Source of the DNA: Candidatus Poribacteria bacterium | GTDB lineage: Bacteria > Poribacteria > WGA-4E > WGA-3G | Direction: 5' to 3' | Assembly: GCA_022822085.1 (NCBI GenBank) | Contig: JAJECK010000035.1 | Location: 46,194 to 110,193 of the forward strand | DNA: 64,000 nt | In this document: positions 52,071 to 61,332 of the stretch, one piece after another | Position numbering within the stretch: the stretch's first letter is position 1 | Layout: the number at the start of each line of letters is the position of its first letter | Made by a program: the position numbers and the translations under genes | The notes under the pieces: generated by a model | What the model was told of the DNA's origin: nothing | What the model saw: the letters and a program-made list of their open reading frames with translations, nothing else | The model's database searches: none

Positions 52071-52736
52071 TTAAAACTCCTCAGTGGCAACAAGTGCATC
52101 ATCTGGAATTTTACGAATATTTACAGTTATTTTTTCACGTCTTGGACTACCATCAGCGTTTCTAAAACCTTTCTGAAATGTACCACTGCATTCGAGTAAA
52201 GTATCACTATCAAAACAGAGAAAGTGAATTTCTGACAAAACAAACTCTGTTTTTCTTCTACGTGACATTGCTCCTCGATTTATTCGGTTCACCTCATATT
52301 TACTGATTCCTTCTTTAAGTTCATCATGCCATTTTTTGAATGTTCTTTCTTCATCATTGTACTCTACTTCACCTATTGCTAAGATAATTCCGTAATAACC
52401 GAATTCATTTATCGTGTTAATTATTGCTTCCATATCATTTGTTATGACAGTATGGTTTGTTGTGTTTGCTGCATGTGATTTGAAGTCCCACGAAATTTCA
52501 CAAAAGGCATCAAATTCTGTCCTGCCATACTTTTTACCAGGAATTTCAAGTATCTTAGTGAAATATTTCTGACAGAGAAATTCAAAGTAAAACCTCATCC
52601 ATTCCATTTGCCTCCACTGTCTTGATCCTGACTCTTTCATTTCAATAATTGATTTTCTTCCATCCCAAACTTTGTGTATGTTACGTGATTCAATTCTCAA
52701 TTCTTCTACCGTTTTTAAGATTGTTTGATCTATCAC
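52071..52736 (-). CDS. Putative type II restriction endonuclease
   Basis: 221 residues, no named family recognised. The call rests on position, 5 bp downstream of a DNA methyltransferase on the same strand, and on a PD-(D/E)XK-like motif TEFDAFCEISWDFKSHA (Asp, then Asp-x-Lys after a hydrophobic strand). FGYYGIILAIGEVEYNDEE contains another acidic strand. The length is typical of simple type II enzymes. The recognition sequence cannot be told. Confidence 0.7.
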   Translation of the reverse strand: MIDQTILKTVEELRIESRNIHKVWDGRKSIIEMKESGSRQWRQMEWMRFYFEFLCQKYFTKILEIPGKKYGRTEFDAFCEISWDFKSHAANTTNHTVITNDMEAIINTINEFGYYGIILAIGEVEYNDEERTFKKWHDELKEGISKYEVNRINRGAMSRRRKTEFVLSEIHFLCFDSDTLLECSGTFQKGFRNADGSPRREKITVNIRKIPDDALVATEEF

Positions 52737-52741
52737 AGCCC

Positions 52742-53557
52742 TTATTCTTCCTCTCTAAACAAATCCCAAGTTTGTTCATCATCTGTTTTATGGATTAGAT
52801 ATTTACCTGATTCAAGTCTCTTGCATGCAAACTCATAATAAGCAGGTACAATCTCAAATCCAATATAATGTCGTCCTTTCATTTTGCTGACTACTGCCAC
52901 TTGTCCAGATCCTAAGAATGGATCTAAAACGACATCCCCTTTTTGGCTTGAATAATCGAGTATTTTTTCAATCAGTTCAGCAGGTAATTTCGTTGGTGTT
53001 TTCATTGCACCTTGCCAATACTCTCTTTTGATTTCCCATACATCTTCTTTATCTCTGTAGTGTGCAGACCCTCCACTATCTGTCTTTGCGTCCTTATCAA
53101 AACGGTGATATGGAAAGAATATTCTTTTTTTATCGTTCTTACATAAGTACAAACAGTGATAGTGAGAAGTCACATATTTTCGCTTAGTAACAACTCCGAA
53201 TTGATATTTCCAAATCAGGTGATTTACTGTTGTAAGTCCACACTCATCTATGGCTATCAATAGTTCTTTAAGGTAATTCCACCCTGAGAAGATATACATG
53301 CTGCCAGTATCTTTTAATACTTTTGTAGCTTCAGTAAGCCAATTGAGAGTAAAAGTAAGATAATCATTCCCTTCTATCTCATTGTATCCTTGTAGGACAC
53401 GATTATCTACACGGTTATAATTGTGACGTGTTGCTTTGAAGTCAATAGCAAAAGGAGGATCTGTGATTATGAGGTCTACAGACTCCTCTGGCATTTCTGA
53501 CATCAAGTCTATACAGTCGCCTAATTTGATTGTATCAATATAATTCGGATGTTGCAT
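52742..53557 (-). CDS. Site-specific DNA methyltransferase (beta-class, N6-adenine or N4-cytosine)
   Basis: 271 residues. Catalytic motif IV is DLIITDPPFAIDFKA near the N-terminus, and the SAM-binding motif I is DVVLDPFLGSGQVAVVSKM near the C-terminus. This IV-before-I order defines the beta class. The region between holds the target-recognition part (KREYWQGAMKTPTKLPAELI). It would protect host DNA against the downstream endonuclease. No Shine-Dalgarno is visible before the ATG. It starts 24 bp after dtd, so expression may depend on the dtd transcript. Confidence 0.92.
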   Translation of the reverse strand: MQHPNYIDTIKLGDCIDLMSEMPEESVDLIITDPPFAIDFKATRHNYNRVDNRVLQGYNEIEGNDYLTFTLNWLTEATKVLKDTGSMYIFSGWNYLKELLIAIDECGLTTVNHLIWKYQFGVVTKRKYVTSHYHCLYLCKNDKKRIFFPYHRFDKDAKTDSGGSAHYRDKEDVWEIKREYWQGAMKTPTKLPAELIEKILDYSSQKGDVVLDPFLGSGQVAVVSKMKGRHYIGFEIVPAYYEFACKRLESGKYLIHKTDDEQTWDLFREEE

Positions 53558-53581
53558 GATTAATTTGTATATAAATTAAAT

Positions 53582-54031
53582 TCAAAACTGTTTATCACTA
53601 TCCAATAATATGGTTACGGGTCCGTCATTTATGAGTTCAACATCCATCATGGCTTGGAAGGTGCCGCCATGTGTGGATATATTCATATCATTGAGTAAAG
53701 AAATGAGTTGTTCATAAAGGTCGTTAGCAACTTCAGGACGGGCAGCATCAATGAAACTGGGGCGTCTCCCCTTGCGACAATCACCGTAAAGTGTGAATTG
53801 TGATACTACCAAGGCTGAACCACCCGTATCCAGTAACGAAAGATTCATCTTGCCATCAGCATCTTCAAAGATACGCAAATTTGCAACTTTATTCGCTATA
53901 TATTCTAATTCTTTTTCAGTGTCGTTGTGAGCGACACCGAGAAAGATTAACAAACCCGATCCGATTTCAGAAACAAGTTCACCATCAACCTTTACACTTG
54001 CGGATTTAACACGTTGGATAACTGCTCTCAT
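53582..54031 (-). CDS. dtd: D-aminoacyl-tRNA deacylase
   Basis: 149 residues, normal length. It hydrolyses D-aminoacyl-tRNA and so protects translation. Both active-site motifs are present: [20 protein letters not shown] (SQFTLYG) and [14 protein letters not shown] (Asn-x-Gly-Pro-x-Thr). The start [20 protein letters not shown] is typical. Upstream of the restriction-modification pair on the same strand. Confidence 0.97.
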   Translation of the reverse strand: MRAVIQRVKSASVKVDGELVSEIGSGLLIFLGVAHNDTEKELEYIANKVANLRIFEDADGKMNLSLLDTGGSALVVSQFTLYGDCRKGRRPSFIDAARPEVANDLYEQLISLLNDMNISTHGGTFQAMMDVELINDGPVTILLDSDKQF

Positions 54032-54065
54032 AGTATTTTGTCGTTATTTCTAATTATTCTAAAAT

Positions 54066-54288
54066 TAACGTGAGTTTGGTGCTTAAATGCAATAGCCGCT
54101 GTCCGATAGGTTAAGGGACGAACCTCATAGGTATCAAATTAAGGAATTTTCAAATATAGAAACCCTCTTTAGTCCCAATCTTCATGCCTATTCAGAAGGG
54201 TTTTTAGAACAAGAAATATTTTCTTTAATTGACACCTATGGGTTTCATCCCTCAACCCAACGGACGGATCCTGATTTTGTGATTAGTG
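54066..54288. repeat. Composite palindromic element related to the 13098-13199 repeat
   Basis: The left end TAACGTGAGTTTGGT (54066-54080) and the stretch ATCCCTCAACCCAACGGAC (54246-54264) match the 13098-13199 element closely. Between them another inverted repeat is inserted (CATAGGTATCAAATTAA at 54126 and TTTAATTGACACCTATG at 54224) around a hairpin with AAACCCTCTT and AGAAGGGTTT. It looks like one repeat nested in, or recombined with, another. This occupies nearly all of the gap 54032-54321. Confidence 0.6.
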
Positions 54289-54321
54289 TTGTAAAGGAAA
54301 ACAGACTTGTGTCCTTAACAT

Positions 54322-55263
54322 CTAAAATAACAGTTGAGTACCTTCCATTTCCTTAGACCTTTGTCCACCGAGTGTTAAATTAAACTGAAAACCGGGGAGG
54401 TTATTGATTCCAACCTGAAATGCCAAAGTGCTGGATACTTCATATCGGAAGGCAAGACCCATTACATTTGAGACACTAACCCCAGCGTATAGCAATTCAC
54501 GTGAGTAATCTGCTGCAAACCACATATTATTAGCGATAGAGAGTTCTCCACCACCGAAGTAACTGAAATTGAATGTGTCTGTAGTCCTGAGTGATTTTGA
54601 TGATAGGAGTACACCTGCACCGCCGTGAATTTTTATGAAAGCACCGATTCTCTGTGTGCCAACAAAATAGGTATTAACTCCTACAAACGGATAGCCATCA
54701 ACTGGATCAGGATCAAGGAATTCATCTTCAGAATTCAGACGATCATCTGCCGTATATCCTGAGAAGATGTCACCACCGATAGATAAACTTGGTAATCCAT
54801 CATTTTTTTCGGGTTTCAGATTATATTTGAGTCCAATAATTCCTTCATTTAAGGGTTGGTCATAAACACGGTCTGGATTGATTTCTGGATCATCAGTGTC
54901 GTAGAAATCATGAACAACTTTGTGTACATTTCCTACTGAGAGTGTAGTTCCAAGAATCAGGTCTACTTGATCACTCAAACCGTAGGTGAAACGGACAGGT
55001 ATGAAGAAAGTTTCGATTTCAAGAGAAGTGAGATGTTGTCTTTCAAACCCACCGATGAATACATCCTGCATCTCTTCAGGTTCTAATGATTTCTTTGAAT
55101 ACTGGAACAATCCAAAAGATGTCATAGATCCACCTTTACCTAATGGTTCAGCGGTTTGGATAGTATTAAGTTGTGGGACCGGTGGTGTTTGGGCATAAAT
55201 AACTGTATTTATAGTTAAGAAAAAAAATAAAACTACAGTTGTGATTCTGTTTAAGAAGTACAT
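54322..55263 (-). CDS. Exported outer-membrane beta-barrel-like protein
   Basis: 313 residues. A signal peptide (TTVVLFFFLTINTVIYAQ) is followed by alternating hydrophobic beta strands with glycine turns: FFIPVRFTYGLSDQVDLILG, IIGLKYNLKP, IGAFIKIHGGAGVLLSSKSL and GINNLPGFQFNLTLGGQRS. It ends in Phe (GTQLLF), as outer-membrane barrels usually do. No specific family is recognised. Last gene of a three-gene envelope operon with 55297 and 56482. Confidence 0.8.
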   Translation of the reverse strand: MYFLNRITTVVLFFFLTINTVIYAQTPPVPQLNTIQTAEPLGKGGSMTSFGLFQYSKKSLEPEEMQDVFIGGFERQHLTSLEIETFFIPVRFTYGLSDQVDLILGTTLSVGNVHKVVHDFYDTDDPEINPDRVYDQPLNEGIIGLKYNLKPEKNDGLPSLSIGGDIFSGYTADDRLNSEDEFLDPDPVDGYPFVGVNTYFVGTQRIGAFIKIHGGAGVLLSSKSLRTTDTFNFSYFGGGELSIANNMWFAADYSRELLYAGVSVSNVMGLAFRYEVSSTLAFQVGINNLPGFQFNLTLGGQRSKEMEGTQLLF

Positions 55264-55296
55264 AATAATTCCTTTAATCTAATCAAAAATTGGTTT

Positions 55297-56442
55297 TTAA
55301 TAGAATGCTTGAGCTTCAACTCTAATACTTTCGTCTCGTTTGCCTTCAGGAGTTGGTGTGTCGTCAAACGCAGTAATGAAGTATATTTTATAACGTAAAC
55401 TACCTTCAATGACAAGAGGGTCTTCCCCAGAAATAATTACACGAGTCTCTCCCGGTTTAAGTAACCGACGTGGTATAATATTCTCGTCTCCTGTTTGAGA
55501 ATAAATCTGGTATCCCTCAAGGTCATTCTCTTTATTATTGTCTTCCCAAACACACAATACATCATATTTATAGTTGAATAAGGATCTACGAGCATAATAT
55601 GCCTGAAAGTTTTGAGGAGGGGCGGGTGGTAGATTAGGCGAAGTCGCTCTGATCTCAGTAATCCCTTCCACACCAAATTCATCTACAGCAGCAATCCGAT
55701 ATATTTTGGTAATGTCATCATGCCGAAAACTACCATCAATATAGAAGATTTGATCTCGTGTGAGTTCTTGGACTTTTCTAAACTTTAATGGAACATCCGG
55801 ACCTTCATAGAGTGCGATATAAACTCTAAACATAGCAAAATCGTCTGGGAAAGGGTAGTTTTCCCAAAATAGATTCACTTGGAGATCAGTTGGATCTCCG
55901 AGTATTACTACGGGTGATGGTGGTGCTATACTGGGTGTTACTGTGGCTGTTGGCCATATACGGACAGTATCTTCAGAGACATCTGATAGATTAGTTGGAT
56001 CAGGTGTTTCAACATCGTTAATATCAACATAAGAAATTCTATATTCGTATTCTACATTTGTTCCATCTGATGCTTTGCGGTCATTTACGATATGCTGTGC
56101 ATCTACAAATTCGTTTTTTGTACCATCCACCGTTCCGACTAACTCAAACGGTTCATCAGATTTACTATCTGCGCGACGATAAATTTTGTATGCTTTGACA
56201 CCTTCCCCCTCTATTTTGTTCCAACTCACACGTACCTCTTCATCACCAGGAAACAGTGTTAGTCCATCAGGGGATCCGGAGGTGCGTAAATTATCCGAAT
56301 CCAGAGGGTTAGCATAATCCTCACTGTTCGTACACGCCACCAACATGGTTATTATTAGGAGCAAAGGCAGTATGAATATAGCTCCATATTGTTTACAAAA
56401 ACATATAGATTGAGTTTTAAAAGAACAACACAATGAATACAT
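55297..56442 (-). CDS. Lipoprotein with fibronectin type III-like domains
   Basis: 381 residues from the ATG at 56442 (AAGGAG 8 nt upstream; a TTG just before it is in frame). Signal peptide and lipobox LPLLLIITMLVACTNSED place it as a lipoprotein. At least two FnIII-like domains are seen: SPDGLTLFPGDEEVRVSWNK with VKAYKIYRRADSKSDEPFEL, and DLQVNLFWENYPFPDDFAMF. A third segment has LEGYQIYSQTGDE. A proline-rich linker separates them. It is probably an adhesion or scaffolding protein co-transcribed with its two neighbours. Confidence 0.85.
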   Translation of the reverse strand: MYSLCCSFKTQSICFCKQYGAIFILPLLLIITMLVACTNSEDYANPLDSDNLRTSGSPDGLTLFPGDEEVRVSWNKIEGEGVKAYKIYRRADSKSDEPFELVGTVDGTKNEFVDAQHIVNDRKASDGTNVEYEYRISYVDINDVETPDPTNLSDVSEDTVRIWPTATVTPSIAPPSPVVILGDPTDLQVNLFWENYPFPDDFAMFRVYIALYEGPDVPLKFRKVQELTRDQIFYIDGSFRHDDITKIYRIAAVDEFGVEGITEIRATSPNLPPAPPQNFQAYYARRSLFNYKYDVLCVWEDNNKENDLEGYQIYSQTGDENIIPRRLLKPGETRVIISGEDPLVIEGSLRYKIYFITAFDDTPTPEGKRDESIRVEAQAFY

Positions 56443-56481
56443 CAATTTTTCTCCTTACTTAACAGTATCAGTTCTGAGAAA

Positions 56482-57018
56482 TCAGAAACGGTGTGTGAAT
56501 TGTAGACTCGCACGCTGGCTATGAAAATCGTAATGTGGACGAATACTAAACAGGTGTGATCTACCGTAAGACTGATTCCATAGCGTTTCAGGTGAAGATG
56601 TTAAACTAAATGTGGTTTGTTTATTTAGGAATGCATTAGTGGGATTGTCGGATGTTGAAACCGGTTCAATTGCAGCATTGTGAAATTGGTTTAACAATGA
56701 TAGGAGAACCGCCAAACCGATACATCCATACCCAACACGAGACATGACTATACTTGCATTTTCCCTTGTTGTGGTGTCATTTTTAAGACTTTGAATGTCA
56801 GATTGGACTGTAGCAGAAAGATATTCTTCATATTTGTTTTCTGCAGAGGTATTCAAAAATGTACTACCAACTTGAAACCCTACTCCAGATAATAGTAATG
56901 TAATCGCAAGACCATTGGATCTTTTCTCAGCCTGGACAGGAAAATTCATCATAACAAGCAATAAAACACAACAGACACTGATTATCAACCGTTTATGTTT
57001 CAAGACAAAATGTTCCAT
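56482..57018 (-). CDS. Exported hypothetical protein, first gene of the envelope operon
   Basis: 178 residues. A signal peptide (RLIISVCCVLLLVMMNFPVQ, then AEK) is followed by a hydrophobic segment (GLAITLLLSGVGFQVGSTFL), a polar helical region, a second hydrophobic helix (GYGCIGLAVLLSLLNQF), and a C-terminal beta-rich tail ending RASLQFTHRF. The final Phe and alternating pattern suggest contact with the outer membrane. No family is recognised. AAGGAG lies before the ATG, and a good promoter lies 44-72 bp upstream. Confidence 0.75.
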   Translation of the reverse strand: MEHFVLKHKRLIISVCCVLLLVMMNFPVQAEKRSNGLAITLLLSGVGFQVGSTFLNTSAENKYEEYLSATVQSDIQSLKNDTTTRENASIVMSRVGYGCIGLAVLLSLLNQFHNAAIEPVSTSDNPTNAFLNKQTTFSLTSSPETLWNQSYGRSHLFSIRPHYDFHSQRASLQFTHRF

Positions 57019-57061
57019 AATTTATAACTCCTTTCAGTATTGTTTGATTCTGCTTTGATAA

Positions 57062-57090
57062 AGTGTACCCGATTAATTTCTGAAAGTCAA
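57062..57090 (-). promoter_or_regulatory. Promoter of the envelope operon (56482-55297-54322)
   Basis: On the minus strand, TTGACT (57085-57090) and TACACT (57062-57067) with a 17-bp spacer, just upstream of the first gene. Confidence 0.55.
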
Positions 57091-57303
57091 TAAAAATTGA
57101 ACGTGTAGTATTGTTAATCTGATAACGTTTGTAATAACTCGAACACTTTTCAATCACCAAATGCCATTACAATACACAATTCAATATCAAAAGTACTTGC
57201 ATAATATTACAGAATAAGGTATCCTTTTATAGATGAATGTCCCTTGTTACGTCTTTTGAAATATAGAATATTTTTGTGTCTTTGATGGACTGGAGGAATG
57301 TGG

Positions 57304-58002
57304 ATGGCACACAAACTATCCATTGTTATTCCGATATACAACGAAGCTGAACATTTAGAAGAAATCCTCAGACAAATTGAAGCTGTTGATATTGGTATGG
57401 AAAAGGAACTCATACTTGTTGATGATTGTTCAACAGATGGTACGCGTGATATATTAGAAAAACTTCAAGATTCACGAGACAATTCCGCTAAAATATTCTA
57501 TCATGAGATAAATCGCGGTAAGGGTGCAACCCTACGAACCGGATTTCAACATATTACTGGGGATATAACACTCATTCAGGATGCGGATTTAGAGTATGAC
57601 CCCCAGGATTATCCTAAATTGCTAAAACCCATTCTTGATAATGAAGCAAATGTCGTATATGGATCACGATTTATGGAAGGGCGACAGCAGGGGCTATTAC
57701 GAAGTTACCTTGCAAACCGATTCCTTACATCTCTATCTAATTTCGTGAACGGCACAAATATAACTGATATGGAAACATGTTATAAGGTAATTAAGTCAGA
57801 CATCTTGAAGGACATAACATTACGTTCAGATAGATTCGGTTTTGAACCTGAGATAACGGCAAAACTCGCAAAACGGAAATGTAAAATCGTTGATGTTCCA
57901 ATCAGTTATCGTGGTAGAGATTATCATGAAGGAAAAACTGTAAGTTGGAAAGATGGTGTTGCCGCAATTTTTCACATAATCCGGTTCCGTTTTTTTTCAT
58001 AG
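57304..58002 (+). CDS. Family 2 glycosyltransferase, dolichol-phosphate mannosyltransferase-like
   Basis: 232 residues from the ATG at 57304, which has GGAGG 7 nt upstream; the ATG at 57298 is only 1 nt from it. The GT-A fold motifs are LSIVIPIYNEAEHLEEIL, ELILVDDCSTDGTRDILE, IFYHEINRGKGATLRTGFQH and the DxD-type LIQDADLEYDPQDYPKL. The later GFEPEITAKLAKRK and VPISYRGRDYHEGK are typical of the DPM1/polyprenyl-phosphate sugar transferase group. It would transfer a sugar from a nucleotide donor to a polyprenyl phosphate at the membrane. It lacks C-terminal transmembrane helices. Confidence 0.93.
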   Translation: MAHKLSIVIPIYNEAEHLEEILRQIEAVDIGMEKELILVDDCSTDGTRDILEKLQDSRDNSAKIFYHEINRGKGATLRTGFQHITGDITLIQDADLEYDPQDYPKLLKPILDNEANVVYGSRFMEGRQQGLLRSYLANRFLTSLSNFVNGTNITDMETCYKVIKSDILKDITLRSDRFGFEPEITAKLAKRKCKIVDVPISYRGRDYHEGKTVSWKDGVAAIFHIIRFRFFS

Positions 58003-58135
58003 TCCCACATCATTAGCAGATTTCGAGTACATATCAGAATTATATTCTAAAATTTGTGTATTATTCTATTTGGATGTTCTATTCTATTAGAAAAGGAGTG
58101 CTCTACTACCTAAGGTGCAATTAAGGTCTAAATCA

Positions 58136-59887
58136 ATGGGAAATTTGCAAAATTTATTAAATGAGGTAGACGCACTCCTCAATTCATCAGAAACGATTGA
58201 TAAACAAGCACCTTTATCACAAGATGACGAACTACACAATGCATTGGACCAACATTTCGGTCATAATACATTCCGTCATGGTCAACAAGAAATAATAGAA
58301 TCAATACTTAATGGGGAGAATGTATTTGCAGTATTTCCCACCGGACACGGAAAATCGTTATGTTTTCAATTGCCTGCTTTAATGTTACCCGGCACTACGG
58401 TAGTTGTTTCTCCTCTCATTTCTTTAATGAAAGATCAAGTAGATACGCTTAAGGCAAAAGGGATTTCGTCAGTATCACTGATAAATAGCACATTGGCTTG
58501 GGAAGATTACCGATATGAAATTAATCGTTTAAAACAGGGTAAGGTTAAACTTCTATACATTTCACCTGAACGTTTACGTAGTCGTCGGTTCTTGGACCTA
58601 CTCAATTCCGTTCTTATTTCTCTATTTGTAATAGATGAAGCTCACTGTATATCACAATGGGGGCGTGATTTTCGTCCGGCATACTTGTCTATCTGTGATG
58701 CAATAGAGACCGTATACCCAAAGGTAATTGCACTATTCACTGCTACTGCACCACCAGATATTAGAGAAGACATACTAAAAATACTGAATATCCCAACACC
58801 AAAAGTCATTGTCCAAGGTATAGAACGCCCTAATTTGAGACTAAGGGTTCTTGAGAATCATCAGAAAGATCAAAAATATGAACTACTTGAAAAGACTATG
58901 CATTCATTGAAAGGAAATGGGATAATTTATGCTGGTCGTCGTATCGAAACAGAAGAGATTGCTGCTTTTCTACAACAAAAAGGTTATCGGGCAGACTTTT
59001 ATCACGCGGGCCGTGAACTACATGAGCGTAAACAAATTCAAGAAGCATTTTTTGATGACAGCAAGAACGGGTTGCACATTGTAGTTGCTACGAATGCGTT
59101 TGGAATGGGAATTGATAAGGCAAATATCCGATATATCATCCACTGGACAATGACAGGAACATTGGAGGAGTATTGTCAAGAAATAGGACGCGCAGGTAGA
59201 GACGAAGAGATGTCAGATTGCATCCTATTCTATTACCCAGATGATCGAGATTTACATGAATGGTTCATCAAAGAGAGTGCGCCAGATAAAGAATCTCTCT
59301 TGAAATTGCTTAGAGAGTTGGAAAACCTGAAAGGTTCAGGCAATTTTAGGCAGGTTGCAATGGAAGATTTGGAGTTGCGAGTTGGATTTAAAGTTGTTAA
59401 AATACAAGTTGGATTGACCTATTTGGAAAAACTCGGTTTTGTAAAGAGATGGCATAACGTTCCGTCTAAAATCTCTGTCAGTTTGAGAACGAAACCGAAA
59501 GACGAGAAAGTGGTACAGTCAGAACTATATACCCAACTGAAGGAACGACGCTCAACAGATATATTGAGTTTTTGTAATGAATTTGATCTGAGTCCACGTA
59601 TGGTGATGGAGCAGCTGGCAGAATTACAAAGTGAAGGACACCTTCAGTACTGGGGAAAAGATGACCTGATGTTGATTGAATTGCTTCAGGATAGTGAACT
59701 ATTTTCATCACTATCTGAAGATCAAATGGGTCTTGGTGATTATTATAAATTGAAACGGAGCAGAATAGATAAAATGGTCCGTTATGCCGTATCGGATGGG
59801 TGCAGAATGAAAGTCATTCGGGACTATTTCGGAGAGGAGGTGCCTGAAGATTACCGATGCAATATATGTGATCGATGTAATCCATAA
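58136..59887 (+). CDS. recQ: RecQ-family ATP-dependent DNA helicase
   Basis: 583 residues from the ATG at 58136 (AAGG 9 nt upstream). A GTG at 58115 would add seven residues. Superfamily 2 motifs are complete: FRHGQQEIIESILNGENVFA (motif 0), FPTGHGKSLCFQLPAL (Walker A), VIDEAHCISQWGRDFRPAYL (DEAH box and aromatic loop), and VATNAFGMGIDKANIRYIIH with EEYCQEIGRAGRDEEMSD (motifs V and VI). The C-terminus ends in CNICDRCNP, the second half of the zinc site, which is displaced to the very end. There is no HRDC domain. It unwinds recombination and replication intermediates 3'-5'. Confidence 0.95.
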   Translation: MGNLQNLLNEVDALLNSSETIDKQAPLSQDDELHNALDQHFGHNTFRHGQQEIIESILNGENVFAVFPTGHGKSLCFQLPALMLPGTTVVVSPLISLMKDQVDTLKAKGISSVSLINSTLAWEDYRYEINRLKQGKVKLLYISPERLRSRRFLDLLNSVLISLFVIDEAHCISQWGRDFRPAYLSICDAIETVYPKVIALFTATAPPDIREDILKILNIPTPKVIVQGIERPNLRLRVLENHQKDQKYELLEKTMHSLKGNGIIYAGRRIETEEIAAFLQQKGYRADFYHAGRELHERKQIQEAFFDDSKNGLHIVVATNAFGMGIDKANIRYIIHWTMTGTLEEYCQEIGRAGRDEEMSDCILFYYPDDRDLHEWFIKESAPDKESLLKLLRELENLKGSGNFRQVAMEDLELRVGFKVVKIQVGLTYLEKLGFVKRWHNVPSKISVSLRTKPKDEKVVQSELYTQLKERRSTDILSFCNEFDLSPRMVMEQLAELQSEGHLQYWGKDDLMLIELLQDSELFSSLSEDQMGLGDYYKLKRSRIDKMVRYAVSDGCRMKVIRDYFGEEVPEDYRCNICDRCNP

Positions 59888-59938
59888 ACCGAAATTTATG
59901 AATTTTGATCAGAACGATATGTTATTCCATCGTTTAGG

Positions 59939-61192
59939 CTAAATATTTTGATATGCGTCTTGAAAAACAGTCTGGAGGGGAACGCCGTTTTTCTCAGCAA
60001 CATTCTTACAGTCGTTATATTCAGGTACAGTCTTTATTAGAACGCCGTTTAAGTACCCACGTTTTGCTTTAACTGGTCCCCATTGCGTATTTATTTCAAT
60101 ATAATCACGATTTAGGACGACACGGTCAGCAGCATAGATACGAACACCAAAGGTTGTTGTTTCTGTGAGAAGGACCTTTATCAATGTATCCCGATTGTTG
60201 GATGGACATAGGACACTAATTTGAATTGCGGGTCTTCCTTTCTTCATAAGAATAGGTGTGAAATAAACATCCAAAGCCCCATTTTCAAATAGTTTATCCA
60301 TCACATAACCGTATATTTCAGAGGACATGTCGTCTACATTTGTTTCAACGATTTCTATGTTGTCATTGAAACTTAGATTAGAGTCATCTTTCACTGATGT
60401 TCCTATATTTGAATTTACTACTTTTGTGTAATTAGTTGTATTTTTTTCTCCAATACAGATACGTAGTAGATTAGGTTGTGCTTCTAAATCTCTTGTCCCT
60501 GCACCATAACCAATCTTATTTATTGTCATATTTGGCATTACGCCAAACCCCTCTGCAAGGGTAGTGATTATAGCGGCACCAGTAGGTGTAACTAATTCTT
60601 TTGAAATATCAGTTTGTCGGATGGGGATACGATGCAAGAGTTCCATCGTTCCAGGAACTGGGACAGGCATCATTCCGTGAGCACAACGGACAAATCCTCG
60701 TCCAAGAGAAAGCGGTGATGCATAAACTTGTTCAACACCCAGTAGTTCTAATCCTATTACACTCCCAACGATGTCAACTATTGAATCGATCCCGCTGACT
60801 TCGTGTAGGTGTACCTTAGATTTTTCTTTGTTATGGACTTTTGCCTCAGCTTCAGCAAGTTTGTCAAATATCTGTTTTACAGAATCACATATTTTGGGTT
60901 GAAGTTGACTGGCATCAATTATGCTAAAGATGTCAGATAGGTGCCTGCTTGGACCGTGTGTGTGATTATGATGGTGGTCTGCATGTGAGTCGTTTGTTGT
61001 TTCAACAATTGCTTGTGTTCCGGTAATCCCGTGTTTTGTTGATTTTTCAAAATTGAGACGAAATTCATCATCTAAATTGAGTGTTGACAACTCGGTTGTC
61101 AACACTTCAGGGGCAACTCCAGCATCAACGACAGCACCCAGGACCATGTCACCACTTATACCAGAGAAGCAGTCAAAATATACTATTTTCAA
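59939..61192 (-). CDS. larC: Nickel pincer cofactor biosynthesis protein LarC
   Basis: 417 residues in one uninterrupted frame. The N-terminus IVYFDCFSGISGDMVLGAVV, the His-rich metal-binding loop HADHHHNHTHG (about residues 70-80), VHLHEVSGIDSIVDIVGSV, ELVTPTGAAIITTLAEGFG and VETNVDDMSSEIYGYVMDKL are all diagnostic. LarC inserts nickel into the pincer cofactor of lactate racemase-type enzymes. In Lactobacillus plantarum the protein needs a programmed frameshift between LarC1 and LarC2; here both parts are fused in frame. larA, larB and larE are not in the window. Confidence 0.94.
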   Translation of the reverse strand: MKIVYFDCFSGISGDMVLGAVVDAGVAPEVLTTELSTLNLDDEFRLNFEKSTKHGITGTQAIVETTNDSHADHHHNHTHGPSRHLSDIFSIIDASQLQPKICDSVKQIFDKLAEAEAKVHNKEKSKVHLHEVSGIDSIVDIVGSVIGLELLGVEQVYASPLSLGRGFVRCAHGMMPVPVPGTMELLHRIPIRQTDISKELVTPTGAAIITTLAEGFGVMPNMTINKIGYGAGTRDLEAQPNLLRICIGEKNTTNYTKVVNSNIGTSVKDDSNLSFNDNIEIVETNVDDMSSEIYGYVMDKLFENGALDVYFTPILMKKGRPAIQISVLCPSNNRDTLIKVLLTETTTFGVRIYAADRVVLNRDYIEINTQWGPVKAKRGYLNGVLIKTVPEYNDCKNVAEKNGVPLQTVFQDAYQNI

Positions 61193-61239
61193 ATGGGGTT
61201 TCCTTTGGATGGATTGTTCCGCTTGAAATCACATTGATA

Positions 61240-61278
61240 ATGGTGGTTGCAGAACTGAAAAAGTTCTGCAACCACCAT
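61240..61278. other. Perfect 17-bp hairpin between the sigma gene and larC
   Basis: ATGGTGGTTGCAGAACT (61240-61256) and AGTTCTGCAACCACCAT (61262-61278) are perfect inverted copies with a 5-base loop. It lies 55 bp after the sigma factor stop and 48 bp before larC. No T-tract follows on either strand, so it is either a terminator of unusual form, an RNA-stability stem or a protein-binding site. Confidence 0.8.
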
Positions 61279-61332
61279 CTCAATAGAATATAAGGATTTT
61301 CTGACACTCCTCTGAATGGAATATAGAAAACA

